A stretch of 9,747 bases of DNA from Clostridium sp. CAG:594 (GTDB lineage Bacteria > Bacillota_I > Bacilli_A > RF39 > UBA660), in NCBI GenBank assembly GCA_000434835.1, contig FR881453.1, forward strand, positions 1 through 9,747, in the 5' to 3' direction. This document shows, piece by piece, positions 1 through 5,979 of the stretch. The position numbers and the translations under genes were made by a program. Each line of letters begins with the position of its first letter. Within the stretch, counting starts at the first letter, position 1. The notes under the pieces were generated by a model, which ran no database searches, had not been told where the DNA came from, and saw nothing but the letters and a program-made list of their open reading frames with translations.

Positions 1-26
1 TCAAGTCTGCATATTTGTGTAAAATA

Positions 27-54
27 AAAAAGACTCTTATTAAAGAATCTTTTT
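27..54 (-). terminator. Rho-independent terminator after khpA
   Basis: An inverted repeat pairs AAAAAGA (27-33) with TCTTTTT (48-54) and TCTT (35-38) with AAGA (43-46), with one C/A mismatch and the loop ATTA. On the minus strand the hairpin runs into a T-rich stretch. It covers the khpA stop codon, so it ends the rpsP-khpA transcript directly after the last gene. It has A/T tracts on both sides and could also work from the other direction. Confidence 0.75.
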
Positions 55-301
55 AGTATGAATCAATATTTATATTAACTCTTTTATTTTCATTTATAAA
101 TGAACTTGCTTGAACTATAGTTCTTAATGCTTTAGCCATTTTTCCTTGTTTACCTATTACTCTTCCCATTTCATCTTCAGGAACCATAACTTGAATAGTT
201 ATTTCTCCTTCATTTTCACTTGGGAATTCTTTAACGGTAATAGAATCACTATCTTTAACAAGTTCTTTTACAATTGTTTCTGTTAATTTTACTAATTCCA
301 T
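53..301 (-). CDS. khpA: KhpA, KH-domain RNA-binding protein (YlqC family)
   Basis: This is an 82-residue single KH-domain protein of the KhpA/YlqC family. It shows the KH signature VIGKQGKMAKALR at about residues 48-60, with the RNA-contacting GxxG loop GKQG at 50-53, and the usual acidic N-terminal part. Family members bind RNA broadly, often together with KhpB/Jag, and affect cell division and envelope homeostasis in some Firmicutes. The ATG start at 301 lies 2 nt after the rpsP stop, and its ribosome site (AAGGTAAG) sits in the last codons of rpsP, so the two are co-transcribed and probably translationally coupled. The rpsP-khpA order is conserved in Bacilli. A terminator follows at once, so rimM and trmD, the usual next genes, are not in this transcript. 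Length is typical for the family. Confidence 0.93.
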   Translation of the reverse strand: MELVKLTETIVKELVKDSDSITVKEFPSENEGEITIQVMVPEDEMGRVIGKQGKMAKALRTIVQASSFINENKRVNINIDSY

Positions 302-303
302 AA

Positions 304-576
304 TTACTTACCTTGTTTTTCTTTAGCAAACTTAGCCATTGTTCCGTTTTTAGATAAAATGTTTCTAACAGTATCAGTAGGTGTTGCTCCACTTTTTAAC
401 CATTTCATAGCTACTTCTTCATCAATCTTAATTTCGGCTGGATCAGTTAATGGATTATATGTTCCAACAACTTCAATAAATCTTCCATCTCTTTTTGCTC
501 TTGAATCAGCTGCTACTATTCTATAAAAAGGTTGTTTTTTAGCTCCCATTCTTTTTAATCTTAATTTAACTGCCAT
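304..576 (-). CDS. rpsP: 30S ribosomal protein S16
   Basis: Ribosomal protein S16 is a small-subunit assembly protein. The N-terminus MAVKLRLKRMGAKKQPFYR is the family signature, followed by the conserved pattern IVAADSRAKRDGRFIEVVG and LKSGATPTDTVRNIL. The product is 90 residues, the usual size in Bacilli. The frame could be extended upstream to 615, but the ATG at 576 is chosen because it gives the family N-terminus and sits 10 nt after a perfect AAGGAGG at 587-593. The gene is first in a two-gene operon with khpA and is driven by a near-consensus sigma-A promoter about 30-60 nt upstream. In many Bacilli this gene follows ffh; here the upstream neighbour is cotE, ended by its own terminator, so the classical cluster is broken. 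Confidence 0.98.
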   Translation of the reverse strand: MAVKLRLKRMGAKKQPFYRIVAADSRAKRDGRFIEVVGTYNPLTDPAEIKIDEEVAMKWLKSGATPTDTVRNILSKNGTMAKFAKEKQGK

Positions 577-605
577 AGTATATAATCCTCCTTCATTACA
601 TATTA

Positions 606-634
606 ATTTTATCACTCTATTTTAGATCTGTCAA
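606..634 (-). promoter_or_regulatory. Sigma-A promoter of rpsP-khpA
   Basis: On the minus strand a perfect -35 TTGACA (629-634) is separated by 17 nt from the -10 TAAAAT (606-611), which is preceded by TGA and thus also has an extended -10. Transcription should begin near 599, giving a short leader of about 23 nt that carries the AAGGAGG site. This is the strongest promoter by consensus in the window, as expected for a ribosomal protein gene. Confidence 0.85.
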
Positions 635-667
635 CTATTTTTGTTAACACTTTAATTTTATTCATAT

Positions 668-691
668 AAAAAGGATTCTAAATAAAATCCT
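668..691 (-). terminator. Rho-independent terminator of cotE
   Basis: On the minus strand AGGATT (686-691) pairs with AATCCT (672-677) across an 8-nt loop and is followed by a run of T (complement of the As at 668-672). The stop codon of cotE (678-680) falls in the loop. The hairpin separates cotE from the rpsP promoter just downstream. Confidence 0.7.
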
Positions 692-1196
692 CTTTAACTT
701 CTTCATCTATTTTTTTATCTACTTCTTCTATATCATCATCTATTGTATCCCATGGATCTTCATCATCTTCTATTGCAATTTTAACTTTGGCATCATTTAC
801 AACTTCTATTCCAAGTTCTTTTTCTATGTCAAAGTCTATTACATCGTCTTTTATTTTTACGTTGCTACAACTTGGTTGTTTAAGTGCTCTAACTATTATG
901 TCACTTCCTTCTATTGATGTTCCTGTTTTAGTTTTAACGTTAACTGTTTCAGTATAAGAAATATTTTTAGTTGCTACACCAGTTTTTTTGTCTTCGTCAT
1001 AAGAATACCAAATGTTAATATCGAAGTTTCCATCTATAACAACTTTATCACCAACTACCGTTCCTTTAAATTTATGATTTATAACCCAGCAGCCTAAAAT
1101 CGTGTTAGCATTATGTTCTGCTAAAAGGTTGTAATTGTTTTTAAAATATTTCTTACCCTTTCCTATTACTGCTTTAGTAACTATTTCTTTAAACAT
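678..1196 (-). CDS. cotE: Outer spore coat morphogenetic protein CotE
   Basis: In Bacillus CotE is made in the mother cell, forms a ring around the forespore and is needed to assemble the outer coat. This 172-residue protein matches the family along its length: the N-terminal EIVTKAVIGKGKK (4-16), the hallmark ILGCWVINHKF (33-43), FDINIWYSY (58-66), the KQPSC block (106-110) and a strongly acidic C-terminal tail (from about 143, including DDEDPWD), the region that in Bacillus contacts other coat proteins. B. subtilis CotE is slightly longer (about 180 residues). The ATG at 1196 follows AGGAGGGG (1203-1210) with 6-nt spacing. The gene is monocistronic, with its own terminator and a sigma-K-type promoter, which agrees with mother-cell expression. 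No other coat gene is adjacent. Identification is from recognised motifs, not from a search. Confidence 0.95.
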   Translation of the reverse strand: MFKEIVTKAVIGKGKKYFKNNYNLLAEHNANTILGCWVINHKFKGTVVGDKVVIDGNFDINIWYSYDEDKKTGVATKNISYTETVNVKTKTGTSIEGSDIIVRALKQPSCSNVKIKDDVIDFDIEKELGIEVVNDAKVKIAIEDDEDPWDTIDDDIEEVDKKIDEEVKEDFI

Positions 1197-1215
1197 TAGA
1201 ATCCCCTCCTCGTTT

Positions 1216-1242
1216 TAATCTATGCAAATGCACAAAAAAAGT
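1216..1242 (-). promoter_or_regulatory. Candidate sigma-K promoter of cotE
   Basis: On the minus strand CATAGATTA (1216-1224) fits the sigma-K -10 consensus CATAnnnTA at every defined position, and an AC dinucleotide (1241-1242) lies exactly 16 nt upstream, as in the AC-N16-CATAnnnTA pattern. The -10 also matches sigma-E (CATACAnT) at all but one position, but no sigma-E -35 is evident. B. subtilis cotE has both sigma-E and sigma-K promoters. The AC shares a base with the -35 of the divergent promoter at 1242-1269. Confidence 0.7.
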
Positions 1243-1269
1243 TGACTTTTTTTAAATGGTTATTATAAT
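1242..1269 (+). promoter_or_regulatory. Sigma-A promoter of the 114-residue gene
   Basis: TTGACT (1242-1247), five of six bases of the -35 consensus, is followed after 16 nt by a perfect TATAAT (1264-1269). The start codon is only 24 nt beyond the -10, with an AGAGGTG ribosome site at 1282-1288, so the leader is very short. The -35 overlaps the -35 of the divergent cotE promoter. Confidence 0.75.
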
Positions 1270-1293
1270 ATATCGATATTAAGAGGTGAAAAA

Positions 1294-1638
1294 ATGAACA
1301 AAGAAATGATTTCAGAAGAATTTATAAGTGAAATGTCAAAAAATTTTGAAGTAAAAGAAAATACCGTACATAAAGTCATAAATGATTTTAAAAGCAAAGG
1401 TATAGAAGAAGAACTTTTTTTACGTACATTAACTGAATATGCATTATATGAAAGAGGCATTAAATTTTCTTCACATCGTGTAAAAATAGAACAACGTACT
1501 ATTGACTTTTATGCTAAGGAAAATAATGAATTCTTCTCAAAATATAAAAATTTAGTTTCTTATTATAGTGACGAAGAAGAAATAAATTACAATAAAAATT
1601 TAGAAGATGACTATTCAGATGGTAATAGAATATTATAA
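1294..1638 (+). CDS. Hypothetical protein, 114 residues, soluble and mostly helical
   Basis: I do not recognise this protein. It has no signal peptide or membrane segment. The first 50 residues (SEEFISEMSKNFEVKENTVHKVINDF...) look like a run of short helices that could form a small helix-turn-helix-like or recombination-mediator-like fold, but no diagnostic motif is visible. The C-terminus is acidic and Asn/Asp rich (DEEEINYNKNLEDDYSD) and probably disordered. The coding case rests on a good sigma-A promoter, an AGAGGTG site 5 nt before the ATG, lack of an alternative gene on the other strand, and a terminator immediately after the stop. It stands alone, divergent from cotE and convergent with the ytxH operon. 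The vegetative-type promoter suggests it is expressed during growth, unlike cotE. Confidence 0.8.
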   Translation: MNKEMISEEFISEMSKNFEVKENTVHKVINDFKSKGIEEELFLRTLTEYALYERGIKFSSHRVKIEQRTIDFYAKENNEFFSKYKNLVSYYSDEEEINYNKNLEDDYSDGNRIL

Positions 1639-1665
1639 AAAAGTGCTAGAATTTAGCACTTTTTT
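1637..1665. terminator. Bidirectional terminator between the 114-residue gene and ytxH
   Basis: AAAAAAGTGCTA (1637-1648) pairs perfectly with TAGCACTTTTTT (1654-1665) around the 5-nt loop GAATT. The plus strand reads out into T-rich sequence (TTTTTTATTTTT), and the A-run on the left gives a T-run on the minus strand. It overlaps the stop codons of both convergent genes and can end both transcripts. Confidence 0.88.
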
Positions 1666-2074
1666 ATTTTTCTTTAGATTCTAATTTTTCTAATACCGTT
1701 TTAGTTACATCTACTGCTTTTTCTCTTAATTCTTCTGCAGCCTTTTCTACTACTGGAGTTGCCTTATCTTTAGTGTATGCTACTAAATCTTCTGCGTGTT
1801 TTTTTAAATCCTTAGCTTTCTTTTTAGCTATCTTTAATACCTTTTCTTTATCTAAATCTTTAATTTCTTCAACAATACTTGAAGTTTTTTCTGCTATTTC
1901 ATCTCTTACTTCAATTACATCTATTTCCTTTGCCTTAGCAAGTAAATCACTTGCCTTTTCTTTAATAATACGTCTTGTTTCCTTACCAGACTTTGGTGCG
2001 AATAAAAGTCCTAAAGCACCACCAACTAAAGCGCCTAAAACAAATTTTCCTGCATTACTCTTCTTCTTTGCCAT
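1664..2074 (-). CDS. ytxH: YtxH-domain membrane-associated protein
   Basis: This 136-residue protein has the YtxH signature at its N-terminus: a short positively charged lead (MAKKKSNAGK), a glycine-rich hydrophobic segment of about residues 11-25 (GALVGGALGLLF) and the conserved APKSGKETR (26-34). The rest is a highly charged Lys/Glu/Ala helix that looks like a long coiled coil or LEA-like repeat of KA(K/E)xL units. Proteins of this family are general-stress or envelope-associated proteins of poorly known function in Bacilli. The ATG at 2074 overlaps the end of the YtxG-like gene by 20 nt and follows GGAGGAGAAAG, so translation is coupled. It is the last gene of the four-gene operon, ending in the bidirectional terminator. 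Assignment to the family is secure; a one-to-one match to B. subtilis YtxH is less so. Confidence 0.88.
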   Translation of the reverse strand: MAKKKSNAGKFVLGALVGGALGLLFAPKSGKETRRIIKEKASDLLAKAKEIDVIEVRDEIAEKTSSIVEEIKDLDKEKVLKIAKKKAKDLKKHAEDLVAYTKDKATPVVEKAAEELREKAVDVTKTVLEKLESKEK

Positions 2075-2381
2075 CTTCTTCTTTCTCCTCCATTTCTTTT
2101 TCTACTATCTTTTTCTTTCTTCTTTTAAAAATACCCTTTATAAATAATACTATTGAATCAGATATAACCTCAGTTAATGCAGATAACTTATCAGTTACAA
2201 CATCCACTATGTTAAAAACTCCATTTAGTGATCTTACCTTATCATCTACATCATCAACTATATCAGATACTCTGTTCATAGTTTTAATTACCTTAACACA
2301 GATAATGATAAGTAAAACTATAAGGATACATAATAATATATAAATTAATATAGGTAAATATGCACTTAAAAATGATTGCAT
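2055..2381 (-). CDS. ytxG: YtxG-like (DUF948-type) single-pass membrane protein
   Basis: This 108-residue protein has one strong membrane segment at about residues 8-30 (Leu/Ile rich), then a helical stretch typical of DUF948/YtxG proteins (VIKTMNRVSDIVDDVDDKVRS) with heptad-like spacing, an amphipathic region ending in IKGIFKRRKKK, and an acidic Glu/Lys tail. The role of the family is unknown; in Bacillus ytxG and ytxH are neighbours in a stress-responsive operon. Here the start ATG overlaps the stop of the upstream acidic protein by one base (TAATG), with AAGGAGG inside that gene's last codons, and the 3' end overlaps ytxH by 20 nt. The tight overlaps argue that YtxG, YtxH and the upstream protein are made in step and may act together at the membrane. 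The family call comes from architecture and gene order. Confidence 0.8.
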   Translation of the reverse strand: MQSFLSAYLPILIYILLCILIVLLIIICVKVIKTMNRVSDIVDDVDDKVRSLNGVFNIVDVVTDKLSALTEVISDSIVLFIKGIFKRRKKKIVEKEMEEKEEDGKEEE

Positions 2382-3298
2382 TAATCTTCATCCTCCTTAT
2401 TTTGATACATTGTATCAATTAAATTGAATAAATCTTGTTCTTTTGTATCGTCATCATCATCTTCATCCTGTGATGTTATATTTTTTTCTTCATGCTTTTT
2501 ATCATTCTTCTTATGTTTTGGTTTATCCTTTTCCTTATCAACATCTATTTCTTTAAAATTAACGTTTGGTAAAATCATATCATCGTCATCGTCGTCATCA
2601 TCAAATGATGCTACTACAGGCTTTTCTTCCTTTACCTTAGTATTTTTCTTTTCTCTTGATAATTCATCTTCTTTTTCCATGTCTTTTTCTGCTTCTTCAA
2701 TGGTTTTCTTGCTTAATCTTTTCATCGTGTTTTCTATTTCATCATCAAGAGCGCCATAGGCTTTTTTTCTTACCTCATCAAATGATATCTCATCATTATA
2801 GTTAGGTGCTTTATCAGTTTTGCTTTCCTCTTCCTTAACGTGGTTTCCTTCTTCATCTAAAAGACCATATATTGGAGAGATAATAGGACTTGGTTTGAAT
2901 TTTTTTGTTTCTTCTTTTCTTTTACTTCCTTGATATAACACTCTTTTAGGTTCTTCTTTTTTAACCGGAATTATTGGTTCTGGCTTCTTACTTGATACCA
3001 TGAAATCCTCATCATCAAATTCTTGAAAGTTAAACTTAACATCAGTTCTTTCACTTCTAGAATGAACCTCAGGCATTTTAGGTGTCTCCTCTTCAGATAC
3101 ATCCTCAAAGTAAAAGTCCTCTTTCTTTTCTATCTTTTTCGGTTTTATATTTGTTTTTAAATCATCTATATAGTCTTCTTTTTCTTCTTCCTTTTTTACT
3201 ATCTTCTTAGAAGGCTTTCTAACTTCTTTTTCCTCGTCTTCTTCATCGAATAAGAAACTTTTCATCTTACTTAATTTATTCATAAGTCCCATACTCAA
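2381..3298 (-). CDS. Acidic, low-complexity scaffold-like protein with a SepF-like N-terminal helix
   Basis: I do not recognise a family. The protein is about 305 residues and is dominated by Lys, Glu and Asp, with runs of eight Asp (233-240) and a second Asp/Glu tract (278-284), so most of it should be disordered. Three hydrophobic islands stand out: the N-terminus MSMGLMNKLSKMKSFLF (1-17), which would form an amphipathic helix resembling the membrane-binding N-terminus of SepF; FKPSPIISPIYGLLD (134-148); and DLFNLIDTMYQ (289-299). There is no SepF core domain. Start: the frame runs up to a GTG at 3331 inside the lipoprotein gene, but AAAGGTG at 3304-3310 points to the TTG at 3298 (5-nt spacing) or the ATG at 3292 (11 nt). 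TTG is preferred because neighbouring genes use 5-6 nt. It lies 13 nt after the lipoprotein gene and overlaps ytxG by one base. A membrane-attached cytoplasmic scaffold is an inference. Confidence 0.82.
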   Translation of the reverse strand: MSMGLMNKLSKMKSFLFDEEDEEKEVRKPSKKIVKKEEEKEDYIDDLKTNIKPKKIEKKEDFYFEDVSEEETPKMPEVHSRSERTDVKFNFQEFDDEDFMVSSKKPEPIIPVKKEEPKRVLYQGSKRKEETKKFKPSPIISPIYGLLDEEGNHVKEEESKTDKAPNYNDEISFDEVRKKAYGALDDEIENTMKRLSKKTIEEAEKDMEKEDELSREKKNTKVKEEKPVVASFDDDDDDDDMILPNVNFKEIDVDKEKDKPKHKKNDKKHEEKNITSQDEDDDDDTKEQDLFNLIDTMYQNKEDED

Positions 3299-3311
3299 AA
3301 TCACACCTTTC

Positions 3312-4061
3312 TTAATTACTCTCACTAGCACTACTTGTTGTAGTTACGTCTTCCTTTTTAGTCTTTTCTTCATCTTGTTTTTTAGTAGTTGTTGTTGTTG
3401 TTTTGTCTTTTACCTTTATTTCTTCTTCTTTCGTAACACTACTTTCATCACCATCATACTTATCGTATTCTTTTACGTATTCTAAGAAGTTACCTTCCTT
3501 TTCTTTGTTATCAAATAACTTGTATGCTTCTTCTTTAGAACCAAACGTACCTTGTTCGTGCATTTTTTTAAGAAGCGTGTCATTAAATTTAACACTAGAT
3601 AAAATATAACTCATATCTTCTACTGATTTTTTAAGGCTATCTTTATCAACATACGCTTCTATTTTAGCATAATTATAAACCATTTGAACATAGAATTTAT
3701 TATTTTTCTTAACTATATCAACGTATCCGTCTTTTTTTCCATTTTTTAAAGTTTTAAAATAATAATCATTTTTACTATTTTTGTAACTAAACTTCGTCTT
3801 GTAATAATAACTTACGACATCAACATATAAATAGTAAGTAGTAGAATCTCTTTTTAAAACATCATTATAGGTATTAGCATCAACTCTTACTACTCCACGA
3901 GGAGCATAATACTTATATCCTTTTCCTACTTTATTACTTAATTTTATATTTAAAGATAAAACTTTATCAATTACTTCATCATAAGTTTTAGTATCCATTC
4001 TAGTTATCGTACAACCAGATAAAAGTACTAATGAAACAAGTAATAAAAAAACTTTCTTCAT
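3312..4061 (-). CDS. Lipoprotein of unknown function with Thr/Lys/Glu-rich C-terminus
   Basis: The N-terminus MKKVFLLLVSLVLLSGC is a clear lipoprotein signal peptide: two Lys, a hydrophobic core and the lipobox LSGC with the lipidated Cys at 17. The mature protein should sit on the outer face of the membrane. Residues about 20-200 are rich in Tyr, Lys and Asp with alternating beta-like segments (YYKTKFSYKN, YYFKTLKNGKKDGYVDIVKKNNKFYVQMVYNYAKIEAYV) and probably form one globular domain I cannot name. The last 45 residues are a low-complexity Thr/Lys/Glu/Ser tail with a run of six Thr. A GTG at 4070 would add three residues, but the ATG at 4061 is better placed, 6 nt after AGGTG (4068-4072). 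It is the first gene of the four-gene operon with the acidic protein, YtxG and YtxH, which suggests a joint envelope role. Confidence 0.88.
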   Translation of the reverse strand: MKKVFLLLVSLVLLSGCTITRMDTKTYDEVIDKVLSLNIKLSNKVGKGYKYYAPRGVVRVDANTYNDVLKRDSTTYYLYVDVVSYYYKTKFSYKNSKNDYYFKTLKNGKKDGYVDIVKKNNKFYVQMVYNYAKIEAYVDKDSLKKSVEDMSYILSSVKFNDTLLKKMHEQGTFGSKEEAYKLFDNKEKEGNFLEYVKEYDKYDGDESSVTKEEEIKVKDKTTTTTTKKQDEEKTKKEDVTTTSSASESN

Positions 4062-4083
4062 TTCTTTCACCTACTTTAAATTA

Positions 4084-4092
4084 ATTATAACA
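4084..4092 (-). promoter_or_regulatory. Extended -10 promoter of the lipoprotein-ytxGH operon
   Basis: On the minus strand TGTTATAAT gives a perfect TATAAT (4084-4089) with the extended -10 TGn (TG at 4091-4092). The -35 region is A/T rich and only weakly matched. The expected start, near 4077, leaves a leader of about 16 nt that just holds the AGGTG ribosome site. No clear terminator follows the GH25 gene upstream, so some read-through from trmB-GH25 is possible. Confidence 0.6.
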
Positions 4093-4129
4093 AATATTTT
4101 AAAAAATTAAAACCATTTTATAAAATATA

Positions 4130-5326
4130 CTACTTATAATAAATATCTATATCCGTTAATTTATCTATTCCATCTATCTTGCCTTTATCTGTTAGTTGCC
4201 ACATTACGTATTTACCAGTATAGTTTGTGTAAGAAGTGTAATGTGCAAGCCAAATTGGATGTTTTTCATAAGTCCATATACTTTCTAGATAGTTTTTACT
4301 TGCGTAAAGCATTACCTTATATCCTCTTTTTTTAACCTCATCTAAAAACGTATTTGATACATCATTAAGACCAAAAAGACTAAGTGACATATCATTAAAA
4401 GTGCTATAACACTCCCAGTCAAAGGCAACTGGCATGGTAATTTTGTAATTCTTAATTTTATTAATAACCCATTTTGCTTGTTTTTTTGCCTCGATAGTAC
4501 TATTTGCATACGAATAAAAATATACTCCTACCTTTAGATTATTTTTAATAGCATTTTTAATGTTTTTATAAAAGTATGGATCTACCTTATATTTTCCATT
4601 TACTCCTTCTTGATAACCTAACCTAATAATTACAAATGAAGCGTTAGATTCTTTTACCCTTTTAAAATCAATTATTTCTTGGTGTCTTGATACATCTATT
4701 CCAATTTCATTATTTTTTGTCTTATACTTTTTTACTATGTCATTAAAACTTATACCATCTATATTAGTATTTATTTTAGATGCACTTTTAACAGGTTCAT
4801 ATACCTTTAAGGTAAAATCTTTTTTAGATTCATTTCCACTTTTATCAGTTGCAACATAAGTTAGTTTATAACTTCCTATTGTATTTAAATCATAAGTTCC
4901 AACTATCTTTCTAGATAAGTTCTTATCATAGTTATCTGCCGCCATAATAGAGCTTTTAATCGTATCAGAAGAACCTTTTTTTACATAATAAATAGAAGAA
5001 AGCCAAATAATAGGTTTAACATCATCTATTACTTTAATAGTAAATGTACCACGTCTTTTTTTACCGTTCTTATTTAAATAAATAAAACTTATCTTTTTAT
5101 TTCCTAAACCATTAGTATTTATCTTACTATCGCTTACTATTTTTCCTTCTATGTTTTTTATATAATCACTTATCTTTTTATCACTGTAAACGGTAGCTTT
5201 TAAATTCTTCTTTAAAGTAAAATTGCTATTATCATTCCACACTCTATTATCTAAATAAATAATTAACAAGATAAGTAAAGCAAAAACTAAAATTATTAAT
5301 AATCTAACTTTCTTTTGTCTAATCAT
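4130..5326 (-). CDS. Membrane-anchored GH25 muramidase with two Ig-like domains
   Basis: This 398-residue protein probably cuts the MurNAc-GlcNAc linkage of peptidoglycan outside the cell. Domains in order: a basic N-terminus and membrane segment at about 8-25 with no obvious cleavage site, so likely a signal anchor; two bacterial Ig-like modules at about 35-102 and 103-177, the second with the DUF5011-type pattern YDLNTIGSYKLTYVATDKSG; and a GH25 (Chalaropsis lysozyme) domain from about 206 to the end. The active-site residues are present: Asp211 in GIDVSRHQ and Asp303/Glu305 in AFDWECY; the typical WQLTDKGKIDGID segment (376-388) near the C-terminus also fits. The ATG at 5326 overlaps the trmB end by 8 nt, with AAAGG about 9 nt upstream. 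GH25 enzymes occur in phage lysins too, but no phage genes surround this one and it lacks wall-binding repeats, so a housekeeping or sporulation wall hydrolase is more likely. Confidence 0.92.
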   Translation of the reverse strand: MIRQKKVRLLIILVFALLILLIIYLDNRVWNDNSNFTLKKNLKATVYSDKKISDYIKNIEGKIVSDSKINTNGLGNKKISFIYLNKNGKKRRGTFTIKVIDDVKPIIWLSSIYYVKKGSSDTIKSSIMAADNYDKNLSRKIVGTYDLNTIGSYKLTYVATDKSGNESKKDFTLKVYEPVKSASKINTNIDGISFNDIVKKYKTKNNEIGIDVSRHQEIIDFKRVKESNASFVIIRLGYQEGVNGKYKVDPYFYKNIKNAIKNNLKVGVYFYSYANSTIEAKKQAKWVINKIKNYKITMPVAFDWECYSTFNDMSLSLFGLNDVSNTFLDEVKKRGYKVMLYASKNYLESIWTYEKHPIWLAHYTSYTNYTGKYVMWQLTDKGKIDGIDKLTDIDIYYK

Positions 5327-5954
5327 CTTTATGTGCCTTTAATCTGCATATTTTAATTCCTAACGAATCAAATTTCTTTTCATACTCGGTTTGAACGTTA
5401 TTATAGTCACCTTCATTTTTCAAATCAAGCGTTACATCATCTATTGTATAACCATAAGTACTTAGTGAAGTTATAGAATATGCAAATAAACCTATGTTAT
5501 CTGTTTTTTGAATAATTCTTTTTTTACCTTTAAAGATTTTATCATATTTCTTTAAGAATGTATCAGAAGTAAGTCTTCTTTTAGCATGTCTTTTTTTTGG
5601 CCAAGGATCAGAAAAGTTTAAATATATAGTGTTTATTTCCTTATCAAATATACTTTCTATTTCGTTTGCATCTACTCTTATTAACTTAAGGTTAGGTATG
5701 TCTTTCATATCTAGTTTTTGAACCGCACGCACTATTATGCTATCAAACATTTCAATACCAATAAAATTAACGTTCGGATATTTTTTTGCCATGTTAATTA
5801 TAAAGTCGCCTTTACCCATTCCAATTTCAACATCTATTGGATTGTTATTTTTAAACACACTATTCCATTTACCCTTATTATCTTCTGGATTTAAAACCAC
5901 ATATGAAGATTTACTTATTATTTCACTTGCGTTTTTTACATTTTTTAATCTCAA
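5319..5954 (-). CDS. trmB: tRNA (guanine-N7-)-methyltransferase TrmB
   Basis: TrmB transfers a methyl group from S-adenosylmethionine to N7 of G46 in the variable loop of tRNAs. The 211-residue product shows the family motifs: the SAM-binding VEIGMGKGDF (42-51), the acidic end of the second strand (FIGIEMF, 64-70), the signature FSDPWPKKRHAKRR (114-127), TDN (151-153) and TEYEKKF (189-195). The reading frame can be extended to a GTG at 5963, but that GTG is part of the AGGTGA ribosome site. The TTG at 5954 lies 6 nt after AGGTG and gives MRLKNVKNA, which resembles the MRLR/MRMR start of family members, so TTG is chosen. It overlaps the downstream GH25 gene by 8 nt, so the two should be co-transcribed although their functions are unrelated. 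A cytoplasmic housekeeping enzyme. Confidence 0.96.
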   Translation of the reverse strand: MRLKNVKNASEIISKSSYVVLNPEDNKGKWNSVFKNNNPIDVEIGMGKGDFIINMAKKYPNVNFIGIEMFDSIIVRAVQKLDMKDIPNLKLIRVDANEIESIFDKEINTIYLNFSDPWPKKRHAKRRLTSDTFLKKYDKIFKGKKRIIQKTDNIGLFAYSITSLSTYGYTIDDVTLDLKNEGDYNNVQTEYEKKFDSLGIKICRLKAHKDD

Positions 5955-5972
5955 AATAATCACCTAAACATA

Positions 5973-5978
5973 ATTATA
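5973..5978 (-). promoter_or_regulatory. -10 element of the trmB promoter
   Basis: TATAAT on the minus strand, preceded by GGTG, lies 18 nt upstream of the trmB start codon. No good -35 is seen at the standard spacing, so confidence is moderate. It sits immediately beside the -35 position of the divergent promoter at 5980-6006, so the two promoters would compete for the same stretch of DNA. Confidence 0.45.
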
Positions 5979-5979
5979 C

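Noticed and set aside
1263..1460. Minus-strand frame opposite the 114-residue gene
   Set aside because: It covers the promoter and start of a plus-strand gene that has a good promoter, ribosome site and terminator; its own start lacks these.
1773..2343. Two overlapping plus-strand open frames
   Set aside because: They lie antisense to the well-supported YtxG- and YtxH-like genes and have low-complexity Phe/Ser/Leu composition with no ribosome site.
2424..2759. Plus-strand Ser/Phe-rich open frame
   Set aside because: It is the mirror image of the Asp/Glu/Lys-rich coding sequence on the minus strand (Asp codons read as Ser in reverse); no ribosome site or promoter.
2381..3298. Calling the acidic protein SepF
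   Set aside because: Only the short N-terminal helix resembles SepF; the globular SepF domain is absent and the rest is low complexity.
3330..3344. Inverted repeat ACTAC/GTAGT near the end of the lipoprotein gene
   Set aside because: A 5-bp stem with no T-run, within coding sequence for the Thr/Ser-rich tail; not a credible terminator or operator.
4093..4130. A/T-rich palindrome-like sequence after the GH25 gene as a terminator
   Set aside because: Only A-T pairs and no stable stem can be drawn; it may just be an A/T-rich upstream region of the lipoprotein promoter.
4130..5326. Prophage lysin
   Set aside because: No holin, tail or other phage gene is near, the protein has a membrane anchor, and it is embedded in a housekeeping operon.
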